DNA of 64,000 nt, taken from the NCBI GenBank assembly GCA_003993805.1, contig RSEF01000004.1:69495252-69559251 (forward strand), in the 5' to 3' direction. Position 1 is the first letter of the stretch. Every line of letters begins with the position of its first letter. A program made the translations under genes and the position numbers. The DNA is from Himantopus leucocephalus. Taxonomy: Eukaryota > Chordata > Aves > Charadriiformes > Recurvirostridae. The notes under the pieces are model-generated. The model was not told the DNA's origin and made no database searches. It saw nothing but the letters and a program-made list of their open reading frames with translations. Positions 26,201 to 37,783 of this stretch are shown piece by piece.

Positions 26201-26690
26201 TGACTAACCTGTCTGCAGGGAAGAGGGAATTTTATATACATATATATATATAAGGTTTACACTATATTCTCCAGTGCACAGGTAACAGATACCCTATACA
26301 GTCCTACACAAGCAAGCTTAGCTACCAGAAGCATTCTTGTTACAGCGTCCAGGAGCTGCGGGTGGGAAGAAGAGCAGGGTAAATAAATAACCAGCAACCT
26401 CCACCCCAGGTCAGTGGGGCTGCCTGCAGCCAGGTCGCTGTGCTGAGAACTAACCCCCTTTCTCTGTACTGTCTCCCAGTGCGTAGTGGAGACATGCCAT
26501 GATGCAACTTCAATTTTTCTTCTCGAGAATGACCTTATACAGAGTGAACAAACCCCTCCCTTTATAAATCTCCACTGTATTTTTTTCCCCAGTTTACTCC
26601 ATCTCAACAGATGAATGGATTAATTGATTCCCTGAGTTCACATCTCTGTCAAGGTGTCCAGCTATATAAACTTGATGCTTCCACCACAGT
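23268..26690. other. Intergenic sequence downstream of MICU3
   Basis: AT-rich with no gene recognised. It includes a small hexamer repeat of CCATTT units at about 26,008-26,030 and a TA-rich run at about 26,234-26,252. If MICU3 uses more distal poly(A) sites, part of this could be 3' UTR. Confidence 0.45.
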
Positions 26691-28886
26691 CTCTCTTTCT
26701 GTCACCAAGCTAATTTTATTTGCCTTTTTTATTAGACATTGGATTCTTTTTTTTTGTCAGACTGCATTTTATTCCAGTTGGTCATGTGCCCTTCACTGAA
26801 ATTATTAGGAAAGCATTGTGACTGTGAACATTTTGCCAGTTTTCCTGGAAAAACTGTTCCCTATCTTGACAAGTTCACAGTATAAACAATACTTGATATG
26901 CAATTACAATGGAGGCTGTGGCAGAATTAGTGGGGACAGAAAGACAAAGTACTCCAAAAAGAGTAATTTTTAAAAAGATAAGGGAAAGGAAGAAAGGAAG
27001 AGCCAAAAGTTTCAAAGATAAGAAATTACATAAAATTAATCTGAAGCCATGAAATTCTTGTTATGTCACTGGTGAGTTACATTAAAATGTTGTTTTAACT
27101 ATTTCATTAGTCACTTACACTTCCCATTAATCAGGTGGAGAAACCAAACACTTTGTTAAGATCAAATTTCCTTTTCTGTTCCTCACATATTAGTACAATG
27201 CTTCAGTATGTGAAGCATACTCATTCCTACTCATAAAGAGGAAGTATAATTTTTAAAAAAATTAATAGTTAAAATAATAAAGAAATGATCCTATGGATGC
27301 TAAATTGTAGAAAAGAAGAGCGTATGCAGGTCAAACAGAACTCTTGTCTTCTTTCTAGGAGGACAGATCAGCTGCGTAAGCCTGGACGTGCCCCAAGCTA
27401 TCTTTACCGCTGAATTTCAAAGAAGCAGCCTGTTCAAAAGATGTGACACTTCACTGAAAAAAGAAATGGCATGAAAAGTCCCAAAGAACACAATTTGGGA
27501 TATACAACATGATGTGCCACTGGAACAGGTCAACACTTTAGATATATTCGCTCTACCTTACCGATCTTGCAGAGGGGCCTACAAAAGGAAAACATCCATG
27601 GGACTGGTGAGCTGGTGGGTACCAGTCTGAGTCAACAGACCCCGCTCTCGTCCTTACAGACTTACATTTTCGACTGGCTTTCAAAGCCAACCATCACCTC
27701 AAATAAACAGGACCCAAGGAACTTCTGCTTAGTCTACCTACATCCCTTTCCTGCCATGCTGTTTCACAGTTAGGGAAGAAAGATTTAAAGCAGCGTCCCA
27801 GCACGCCCACTGGCATACAGGTGCTGAGAGGCACACGAAAGGAAAGGCTTCAGGTCAGCTGCCAATATGCTGATGGTTAGAGGCACCTGAAGATGGTTAT
27901 TTGACAAGAAATCTCATCTTAATATTGTCCCTCAGAATTAAAAACAGAGGAGGAATGACGGTCAAACACTCCTGGTTCAGGAGCACGAGATGTGCTGGCT
28001 ACTCCACGGGCTCCACTCACAGCAGAACACCGGCTATGGGGCCTTGTTTGTCACGGCGTACATCTCTTTGTTGCTCCCCGCTGCACAATAATACATCTGA
28101 GACCTATGTGAGCTGTTAACAGCCTTCGTAGCAACTACTGCAAAGTCCATAAATATGGGCATGAAAAAAGCAAAGGACCAAACTCGAGCTTCTTGTAAGA
28201 AGAGGAACGTCTACTAACACATTTCTGCTGTGTCCACCGTGTGACAAACAGGTTCACAGTACAGCTACAGAATACGCACACCCCAGTTTCTGCACTGAAA
28301 CCCACAGTACAATCTAAATGTAAGAATGAATATTCATGTAGTGGATACGCAGAAACAGCCATGGTGGGCATGTGTGGCCACAGTGCTGACTTTCTGAAAA
28401 TAGCTGGTATAGCATTAATCCAGCCAAAACCACATTATTGTTTTCAGAAGTGTAACTGTACAAAACAAAGTAGAATCTAGTTACTAATGGTCTCTCAGGG
28501 TGAAAAATCTGCCTCTACAATCTTCGCTGGTGAATACTTGTTTGCTATAGGTACTGGAGAAATCACTTGAAAAGTGGTCACAGGACAGACAGAAAACAGC
28601 AACAGAAACTATGAAAGAATACTTTTCCGTATTTCAAACACAGTACAAAATCGTAGCTGGCTCACAAAACAGTGACAGTGCGAGTCAGGCATTGCCAACG
28701 CCAGAATCATATTCTCTTGCTTCAGTCAAAAACACAACGTGACGCTTTGAGCTACTACATTGCTTACAGCCAGGTAACCTGTTCCTGAATTTGGGAACGG
28801 GAAACGCAGCAGTGACAGTTTAACATTCAGCCATTCCTGCAAGCATGCCAGCACACTCGGACGGGGCGGCTAACACATACCGTCAT
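26691..28886 (-). other. MICU3: Probable MICU3 3' UTR
   Basis: This is the sequence from just after the MICU3 stop codon to just beyond the first good poly(A) signals on the minus strand, about 2.2 kb. I saw no AATAAA or ATTAAA on the minus strand between the stop and this cluster, so the transcript probably extends this far. Several antisense or sense open frames of 60-80 codons lie inside and have no recognisable product. The exact end is inferred. Confidence 0.5.
26715..26773 (-). terminator. MICU3: Cluster of three AATAAA poly(A) signals
   Basis: Reading the minus strand, AATAAA occurs at 26,768-26,773, 26,728-26,733 and 26,715-26,720, so three canonical hexamers fall within 59 bases. 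Just downstream, near 26,680-26,700, the minus strand has a GACTGTGGTGGAAG stretch that would serve as a GU-rich element. This is the first such cluster after the MICU3 stop codon and is the likely 3' processing site. Confidence 0.55.
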
Positions 28887-28955
28887 TTATCTGCTATAGA
28901 GTTCCTTCCGCACGCAGGATTTGAAAGTAGTATACCTCTGTATAGGTTTGTAGCC
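28887..28955 (-). CDS. MICU3: MICU3 last coding exon with stop
   Basis: The acceptor ends CTGCTCCACAG, then 22 codons run from GYKPIQRYTTFK to SCVRKELYSR and a TAA at 28,887-28,889. The single cysteine near the C-terminus lies in the region where MICU proteins form intermolecular disulfides for dimerisation, so it is the likely partner-linking cysteine here. That role is known for the family and only inferred for this residue. The exon joins the preceding one in phase 0. Confidence 0.95.
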   Translation of the reverse strand, partial: GYKPIQRYTTFKSCVRKELYSR

Positions 28956-31900
28956 CTGTGGAGCAGAAGATGGAGAAGTGCGCAGATGCAGACAACACGT
29001 GAAGGCAGCCAGAGGTAAGCATAAGACAACAGTACCATGAAAATACAAAAAAATGACTTTAAGTGACGAATAACTAGAAGATACAGTATAGTACACGCTA
29101 GGTAAAATGTTCAACATTTAGTCATTAATTTCCAAATCTTTCAGTTTAAAAATGGAATTTATAAAGGAAAGGGAATCTTCTTATGTATTTTTAAATTAAG
29201 AAAAAAGAAAGGAAATAACTATTTTAAACCAAACAGCAAGCAAAAATAAAGCTTTTAATGTCTGCACATTTTAATAAGTTTATGGCAATACTCTGCCTGA
29301 CCACTTGATGGCAGCCTAACATACTAGTTTGTTTCAAACCACTACAACCAAAAAGGTTTCAGATTATAATACTACATTCTAGAAAGAGAGAAACCTCATT
29401 TGATAAACTCTTCAAGACATTTACTTTTCCAAAAGCGTATCTAAAATATATGTTAAAATGAATATTTACTATGTTCTTATAAGGGGTAGTACCTGACCTT
29501 CCTCAAGTTTGTAAGTTCATGGCTAAGCTTTTAAATAGGACGAAGCTGATTAGTACTGAATGACCTCTCAGAACTCCAGTTTCATTGGACCTCTGTAACT
29601 TTTTGCTCTTAAATATGTTTGCTTTAGTCAGACTATGCAACTACAAAATGCCCTTTTCTCAAACACATGGTCCTAGTACCAAGCTCTGTGATGCCCTCAA
29701 GATTCCTCTGGACAAACATTATAGCAAAACAACTTCTTTAAAAGTTGAATTACTAAGTATAAGATGTTAATTGTAAAATAATACTTCAAATCATAGGTTT
29801 ATATTAAACTGTTATTTTTAGATGTCTCTAGAGTGATAATCAGAGACTACACTGATTTGGGCAGACATTAATTGTAGTATACTTAACGTTAGATTCAGGT
29901 ATTTACACTTTATAAACAGGTTCAAATTCCTCACAGCAAAAATTTCCACATTGCTACAAAATACTGCATAAGCAGAAGCTATAATGTTCTTTTATCTGTA
30001 TAATGGAACTGACCAAATCTTAATATGGATTTGAAACAGTTATTAACAAAGAAAAGGTTAGTGATTTGTTAGTTTTGATTTAGCACAAGACAACATTTGA
30101 ACCTTCCACATTGTAGGAGCAAGAGGGTAAACTTTCACTTGCTCTGGCCACACTAAATACTGTGTAACTTTTAATGTGCAAACAATAGGAAGCAATTAAT
30201 GACACTTTCCGCCAATTTGCTCTGGGCAAAAGGTTCTTAGGTGTTTTCGTCTTTTCATTCTACATCAAGATTGGGCTGGGAGTGTGGTGGGGTTTATTAA
30301 ACTGAAAAGGCAAATTTTCACAGAATTTTTACTACTACCCACTCTTGGAAAAAACAGGTTTGTGTGACACTTACAAAAACTTCCTGGAAATTGTAATTCC
30401 TAAGTTTGGTACTGTAATTGTCTTGGAATACTACTGATTAATGAAGAGAATGCATTTTCCTGAATAATCTAAGAAGTCTGCCATGTAGGCATGTCTGAAT
30501 ATAACTGAATTATAGGACCAAATCATCATCACCCTGTGCAATCCAGGAGAGATCTCATATCTAATTCAAATTAGACATATAATTTATGAAAGACAGTGCT
30601 ATTCTTCTGAACATCCTTGGCTATTCTTTATAGTTCTTTTACAGTCCACTGGAATATTTTACAGTGGCCTAGGCAAAAGAAAGATACATGCATAAGACTG
30701 AATAGTGCTGGATGATATAGATTCTTAAGGATTATATGTGATTTCTGTCATGCATTTCGTGAAATAGAAACATGTAATACATTTACAAGAATTACTTAGT
30801 AAGCAGACTTTTCTGGTTAAATTAACATACACTGCACACTTACAATTAGTAAACAATTAAAACATATAGCTGAACATCTTGAAATGATTATGAAACAATC
30901 ACCATTCCCACACCATAATAAAAGGATCTGAGGACCAACAAGGAAATAAGTTTGTTACAAATGCAGTGGTTGTTATCCACATTTTACATTTAATCATAAT
31001 ATTACAAAAATAACAAGAAAACTATTAGACTCAACACCACTTTACAGAAAGTTCTAAAAACATATTTAGGAAGCTAACTAAAAATGACTAAAATTATATT
31101 ACAAAAATAACATACTGAAACGTGAATTTAAGAACCATAATACAGTTTAAGATTTACGTCTAAGGGATTAGGTTGTCAGTAAGAACACCGTTTTACCTTT
31201 AGTTAAAAATGTTAACACCTGTCATATGAAGAAAAAAATGTGACTTTTATTGATCATACTCAAAATAAAAATTCTTCTGCTACTATAAAATTCTCCTGTA
31301 CCACACAGAACCCGAAGAGGGCAGCAAGGCCTACACATTCACCTAAAAGGCAAAGCACGACTTACAAGCTTGTTCTGTATGAAAATTTTCTGCAAGTCAT
31401 TTCTTGCCCTCTAGCTTCTCGTAATTTAATGTATAAGATACAGGGCTAAATTATCAAAAGCAACTTTGAACTAGAATATAGCATTGTTCAGCACCACTTC
31501 ACTAATTCTTTATTTGAAAATTAAAACTATCTTCTCCTCCAGCTCTTCCCAACAGTCATTATCAACACTCAGTATTTTAAATAATGTTTTAGAAGAGCCA
31601 ATGGTTGACCTTAACTAAACTGCCTGGGTTTGAGAGAGACAAACTCTCTTCCCTGCAAACAACCCAGACACAATTGCTACCCTTGTTAAAATTCTTAATG
31701 CCATCTATCAATCACACAATACAGAAGAAATGACACTATGCAGAGGATTTCTCATCTCAAGGTACATTATGTCCTCTACGTATTGCTTTCTAATGAAAAA
31801 ATCAAGAATTTAAGAAGGCATTTATGTTACAGACTGCTTCAGGATTTCTACAAAACAGGTGCCTTTAAACATACGTACTGTTGGTTTGCAACCTACCGGT

Positions 31901-31969
31901 GCTACAGGTGCTAAAGTAGTGGTAAGTAGTAAAGTCAACTAAGATTACTGTAAAAATTAGAATCCTTAC
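28956..31969 (-). other. MICU3: MICU3 intron (last)
   Basis: This 3.0 kb AT-rich intron has a GTAAGG donor and CAG acceptor on the minus strand. No further exon or recognisable mobile element was seen. Confidence 0.85.
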
Positions 31970-32127
31970 CCTAAACCCTCGATTGAGTCTGTCTTTCATA
32001 ATGCCGATAAATTCTTTATAACTCAACTGGTCATCTCTGTCGACATCAAAAATCTTGAACACTGTGTTCACCAAATGTGGTGAAAGCTTCACACCTGTGG
32101 CTACATACACAGCACGTTTGAATTCAT
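31970..32127 (-). CDS. MICU3: MICU3 exon encoding the second EF-hand
   Basis: The acceptor TTCTCTTTATGCAG leads into 158 nt, two bases completing Asp and then 52 codons. It starts EFKRAVYVATGVKLSPHLVN and continues through FKIFDVDRDDQLSYKEF to KDRLNRGFR, ending before GTAAGG. The EF loop DVDRDDQLSYKE has acidic residues at 1, 3, 5 and 12 and should bind Ca2+. The exon starts in phase 1 and ends in phase 0. It would also accept the preceding candidate cassette exon in frame, changing the first Asp codon to Asn. Confidence 0.97.
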
Positions 32128-32697
32128 CTGCATAAAGAGAACAACAGAAGAAAAAATAAAATACATTAATCCTACTTTGTGGACAACGTATTATGAGATA
32201 CAAGTAAACTTTTAACTTGAGTTTTCACATTTAAATACTCAAAAAATAAGAAAATGTGAAAATCGGGATTCAATTTCACAGTTCTAAACCAAGTAGTTCT
32301 AAACTGATATAAAATGATACTGCTTAATTGGTATTACTTATTTTATACAAAGGGTAACAGCCCATACAGTATACACATAGTATAGTAATAAAAAATTTAG
32401 AAATTATGTTATAATTAAACCTCTGTTAAATATATACTGATGGCATCTACTTAATCGACACAAATCAGAACCTAAGAAATAGAGCACAGAGTAAACAGTG
32501 TACTCGTTTGGTAAGGCCACGGGAGGAAGGACTATGCCGGTGTTACTGTGTCAGACTCATGACGATGCTGCTTGCAGAGAGCACACAAGTCTGACCACTT
32601 CACATATTGTTCACTTTGCACTCCCCAAGCATCTCAACTGTTGCATTAAGGATTTTAGTTAGTATATATCTGCCTAGTTCTTTCAGCACCCACTTAC

Positions 32698-32790
32698 TGA
32701 TTTGTTCAAAAATCTGGCTAATCCCCCTCCGGACCTTCTGACGCTGTTTCCTTCTACAACCTTCGTCGAAGGCCAGATTCCAGATGCCCA
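32698..32790 (-). CDS. MICU3: Candidate in-frame cassette exon of MICU3 (93 nt)
   Basis: This lies in the 978-bp intron between the exons at 33,106 and 31,970. On the minus strand it has an acceptor GTATTTCTTTACACAG and a consensus donor GTAAGT after ATCA. Its length is 93 nt, a multiple of three, and spliced between its neighbours it stays open. It would read VGIWNLAFDEGC, then RRKQRQKVRR, then GISQIFEQI, followed by a changed joining codon (Asn for Asp). GC is about 49% (46 of 93), clearly above the flanking intron. The insert would carry eight Arg/Lys in a ten-residue basic patch ahead of the second EF-hand lobe. I do not recall this segment in mammalian MICU3. It could instead be a chance exon-like sequence or a repeat remnant. 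There is no expression evidence here. Confidence 0.5.
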
Positions 32791-33105
32791 CTGTGTAAAG
32801 AAATACTTTTGTTTGCTTTAAACTGATCTCTTATTGGTGTCATCAAGTGCCTCTTAACTCTCGTGTTGTAGGATCTGGTGACCAACTATTCTGTAGTCAG
32901 CTTATCCACCACTTATATGACTTTGTAAAGCTTACTCTCTTGTGATATCCCCGAGCCTTCTCCTCTCAAAGCTGGAGCTGTAGCCTTTTTAGCCTTTTAC
33001 CTGAGACGCTAAAACTACAAACTAGGAATTACAAAACATTTTTGTATTTTTGTCAACAGTTCTGTATCTTTGTCAACAGAGTTTTATAAAAATATAAATA
33101 CTTAC

Positions 33106-33214
33106 CTTGACCTATGGAGCGACTTGCAAAATTATACATTTGCATTGCAATTGTAAAGTCTTCTAGGTTGTTCAAGAATTGGAAAAATGATCTGAACTCA
33201 TCAAATGTGATACC
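33106..33214 (-). CDS. MICU3: MICU3 coding exon (linker helix region)
   Basis: 109 nt between the acceptor CTATTTTTTAG and donor GTAAGTATT give 36 codons plus one base: GITFDEFRSFFQFLNN, LEDFTIAMQMYNF, ASRSIGQ. The family sequence reads LEDFAIALNMYNF at the middle block, so substitutions are conservative. This segment belongs to the helical linker between the two EF-hand lobes. It ends in phase 1, matching both the exon at 31,970 and the candidate cassette. Confidence 0.96.
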
Positions 33215-36200
33215 CTAAAAAATAGAACAATACGCACCATAAGGATTGCCAGTAGTGATGACAACTGAATAAATAAACCTTGCAGTTACATATGTCTACT
33301 TCATTTAAGTATAGATACTACACCTATTGAAAGAAGTAGAGATTTGTACTGAAAGTCAATGAAGTAAAGAATTGGAGTCTCCTGAAGAATGCAAGATGTC
33401 ATTCCTCTTTGTACTGCCATGGAAAGCAAGTCTCACCCAAAAAGCAGTCAAAAATATTTTTCCACTGCTTAAGGCAATCTTTAAGAATTCCAGGATTATT
33501 ATGATACGGCAGTTAATATTGAGAATAAGTCTAGGTTTGTATGAATATTGGAATATGTTTACTACTGAAAACCCACAAACCACTATTATATATATGTGAG
33601 CATGTGTGCTCACATACACTGAATGAATTCATAAATACGTGTTATGATCTAGCTTAAGCTCTGTACTTTAAGGTGAAGTTTTTACATATCCAGATTTAGA
33701 CACCTAAGTCTCTTCAGCTGATACTCCAAGTACCAAGTATTACAGGGTTTGTCCAGCTTTTTAAAAAATCTTTTGCATTTTGACCATACTTCAGAATATC
33801 TTCCGTGAAAGTTTCTCTGAAAGCACTGTTGTTAAAAGCGCTCATTTTTTCTTCTTTCCTTATGTTACTTTTTCTGCTTTTCTCTCATCTTAGCTACAAA
33901 TCCAAAGACCCGATAAACTATCTCTAAATCAATGTTGAAAGAGACCTTAAACAGAGACTTTGAATTAAGCCAGGGCTATTGCCTATATCTCATTCTTCAC
34001 GGTCTGCCAGCCATTCTGAACATGGGATGGCATTCTTCATCAAACCTTGATCTCCCTGGCCTCCTTTAACTATCATTCCTGGCTATTCTTCTGTTTTTAT
34101 CCTTTTATCCTATTTAACTACTTCTCCCTGAAAATAAACCTGAAGACAGAAAGACTGTGAGCCTTTCTGTTCAAACGAAAATCTCAGCCTATGTCTCTCC
34201 TCGAAGACATACATAGTCACTATGGTATGGTAGAACACAGAAAACATACTGAAGTAAGTTTGTGGCAGAGGAGAAAATGGCAGAGGTTGGATGTAAACCC
34301 ATATGAGACAGCAAATACTGTGGCAAATGTGGAGAGCAACATAATATTGTTAAAATAAAAGACTTTAATAGGCCTCCACCCACTTGAGGTGTAAACCACT
34401 GCTTAAGTGATCCTACCTAAGCTCTAGCTAAGATCTATAAACTCTTTGATTGAAGAGCTTGACCCATCTCCATCGTGAGTTGCTTTTCTCAGCAAGCACA
34501 TCTGTTCTCTGTTTCATCCTTTGCAATTGGGAGGAAGCTCTCATGGACAAGCAGAAGCACCTCCTTATTCTCCTTTAAATTTTTATCTTAAAAGCTTAAT
34601 TTACTAATACTAACCAATACTGTCTTCTTGTTTCGTTGCATTTGAAATCTAATAGTTTATGTCTAAGTTCTGTTTCTTGCATTCTGTTTAGACTGAAAAC
34701 TCTGGGACGGAATAGTTTTGTCACGTATTTGTCAAATACCTACATCGGTGAAACTTCAGTCACCAATTAGGACCCTCAGGTACTATGGCAAAATAGCAGC
34801 AATAGAAAATGGCCATCAAAGCCTTGAGCTGACATTTTTAGGTTCACAATGATTTTTAAAAATCCTTAATTTGCACCAATTTGCCTGTAAAGATTCTGAA
34901 TGTGGGAGATACTGTAAGAGGTCAGGCTACTGCAAAAATCCTGGCTCCTTCCATGTAACTAGACAGGAGATGATCAGTCTAGATGGAAAATAGCCCTTGC
35001 ATAGGTAAGGCTGAGAACCGCTGGTCTACAAACAAGCCTTTTTGCAGCTTCTGTTTCCAGTAGTCATGAATTGACACTGGAGATGAGGCAGGGAGATAAA
35101 GGAGCCACACCTGCAGTCCATGGTTAAACTGTACACACTCTACAACATTTTAGCAATGAGAAAAATACCTGCCTTCATTTAATTTATGCTGAAGTCACCC
35201 ATGTTTAATTCCTCTCAAGGAAAAACGGCAAAACGGCAGGCAAAATGATGCTCCAAGAGAGATGGGCATATGGCATTCTGCTGTCTCTCTCCTCTCCTAG
35301 GACCACGTTTTGTTCAACTGGTAACATTTTGTATTTGCTGCATGTTTTGCATTTTGACATAGGAAGTTATCTACATGTAGATAGCCCAGAAGTTTCTTAC
35401 GGGGAACTATTTATTTTCTATGTAAAAGAAAGCTAACTTTATTATTTATTTGGACAGATTATATTTTACTACAGCAAAGAAAACTGTTACACTAATGCAC
35501 CAATGCTGTTAAAAATGCATAGACTTTCTTTAGGAGCTGATATTTGTAGTAACTCAAGATGCCAGCTTATATGAATCACTGCCTGGCATCTAGTTAGTAC
35601 AAGGAGGAAAACATCCTGTGAGCAGGCAGCGTGCCAGCTGAACATTTTAACGTGACTACGGTACGCCAAATGATCATCATGTTGCTTTAGAGGCTTCTAC
35701 GTACAGTGCCACGGAAGATTAATGTTGCCAACTGTGAGAGTAGCTGCCTGTTACTTTACAGGCTAGACTAATTTTTCTTCTAAACGGAATCCTCTGGTTT
35801 GTATTGGTATTGCAGCGTATCACTGTAATAAAATAGAGAGTACATTTATAATTTTCAAATTATAATATTATTACAACTGTAAAAAAGTGCAAACATCTGG
35901 TAATAAGAGGCAAAGTCCCATTCTCAAAAGCCTGTGACCAGCACAAGAGATGACACAGGGATTTACTTTTCCCACTGTACTGACAGCACATTTACCAAGC
36001 CAGTGATATGGAGCTATGGAAAATGGCAATGTCTTGTTTTACTTAGTGGAGGTATAGTATACGACATGCAGATACATGGCACTGGTCAAGTGCCAGGGTA
36101 TTCCCAGAACGCAGCATAAGCAAACCTGTAACTGAGTGACACAGCTTTCTACGTGGCAGTTTTCCTTAGCTGATGGGTCACCAGAGATCAAGAAGAGGAA

Positions 36201-37611
36201 ACAACTGGAAGGCTTGCTTCCAGGACAGTGGCACTGGAAGACTTAGAGATGAACTTCAAAGAATACTTCCTTGTCTTTAAAAGAAAGCGTCTGTATTTAT
36301 ATTTACTTAGTCAACTTCATCTTTGCCATTCAAAGAAGTATTTCTCTATACCTACAACTGTTACCCAAGTGATACTTATTTCATCATTGTTCTACAAGCC
36401 CCAAAGTGGGGTTTTTTTTTCAGATTTCTATATATATAGGGTGAAATCAAAAAACATCTGGGAACCATGCAGAAAGAGCTTTATACCATTTCTGTTACAC
36501 TGTCTTGGCTTTGAATACTGAAAGCTGCACAGACCTTTTAGAGTAGTTAGAACTGAGTGCCTCGGCGGCTAGACCGGGAACTCAGAAAGGGCTGGTGAGC
36601 AGGAACTCCAATCCCCCCCTCACCGCTTCATCTTACACCTAATCTGGTGCAAAAGAGACAGCCCTGCTTTCCCCGTCCACTCCCCAGCTGTATTTATCTC
36701 TCAGTGGACCTGAGATAATCCAGATATTTGAACAGAAACCTGTTGATTTTTGGAGTGTGTTTCTATCACATCAGCTGACTGATCTTACTCTGTAGACTGA
36801 AATTACAATGTCATTTCCCATATTAAAAAAAACCCACAAAACTGCTCAAACCGATTTATTACTTTTCTTCACAAGCTCTGCTGTCAATGCTATTAAAATA
36901 TATAGCTATTTCAAGAGTTAGATTTCTAGGACATATTAATCTGATCTCCTTCTGTTAAACACAAACAGAAGGAGTATATCCCAATATTCTCTTACATTGA
37001 TTACCATTGATGCATAGCTGCCACTACATTTCTCTCAGATATGCTTCTGACAACACATTTGTTGTTAAACAAATAAAGGACTATCTACCTCATGACCTTT
37101 ACTGTTTTTATTATGTTTTCTATCTCTTCAGCCATTAATAAGAACCACATGCCCACCAATAATTATATACAAGTGATGCATTATTAAGACTATATAACAA
37201 CTAGATAAAGGGTGTCAATGTTATTTCTGAAGAGGTGCTATTCCAGTGGCAGTGCAAAAGAGAAGAAAAAAAAGGATTTTTTAATGCCTCATTGCTAGAA
37301 AATTATTCTTTTTCGAGTCTTATGGTTTTTGCTGTTTATACTGAATTTTCACCTAATATAAAGCCTTGTTATCTAAACTTCAAAAATATTATTAGCTAAA
37401 TCCCATGGAACATAATTCTATGCTATTTACTCTTCTGCTTTTTATTCAGCAAGTAATCTGAAAAACATGAGACAACTTATGATCAGAATAAAATCCTGGT
37501 GGTAATTAATTCAGTGACAGAATCTCATTCAGTCCAACAGGGATACTTTTTCATCTTGATGACACTGGGACTGAATGCTGCGGCCCACTGCTATCCTAGC
37601 TAAACAATTAC
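33215..37611 (-). other. MICU3: MICU3 intron
   Basis: A 4.4 kb intron with clean GT-AG ends. It contains a perfect 24-base hairpin sequence at 33,593-33,616. A modestly GC-richer patch around 36,540-36,720 was not identified. No exon was seen. Confidence 0.85.
33593..33616. repeat. Perfect 10-bp inverted repeat with 4-base loop
   Basis: TATGTGAGCA (33,593-33,602) and TGCTCACATA (33,607-33,616) are exact reverse complements separated by TGTG. The site is next to a short TA run. It could form a hairpin in DNA or intronic RNA, but the function is unknown and it may be chance. Confidence 0.85.
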
Positions 37612-37783
37612 CTTTTCTTCAGGAATCCTGCAGCGCATGTTTTCCAGGTAACTTGATGTATTTTCCACATTTGTATATCTCAAAAGAATATGGGCAAAGT
37701 CTTCCTCACTGATGGTGTTCATCCCGTTAGAGTAGGAAAGGAATTCTATCTCTAGAACCTCAGTTTGTAGGTTATCCATGAAT
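37612..37783 (-). CDS. MICU3: MICU3 coding exon (172 nt)
   Basis: After the acceptor TTTGTGCTTTAG, one base completes an Arg codon and 57 codons follow. The sequence begins FMDNLQTEVLEIEFLSYSNG, continues MNTISEEDFAHILLRYTNVE and ends NTSSYLENMRCRIPEEK before GTAATT. It is the longest MICU3 exon in the window and nearly identical to mammalian MICU3 in its first two thirds. The last 15 residues are more variable (SSYLENMRCR where human, as I recall it, has SVFLENVRYS). Confidence 0.97.
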
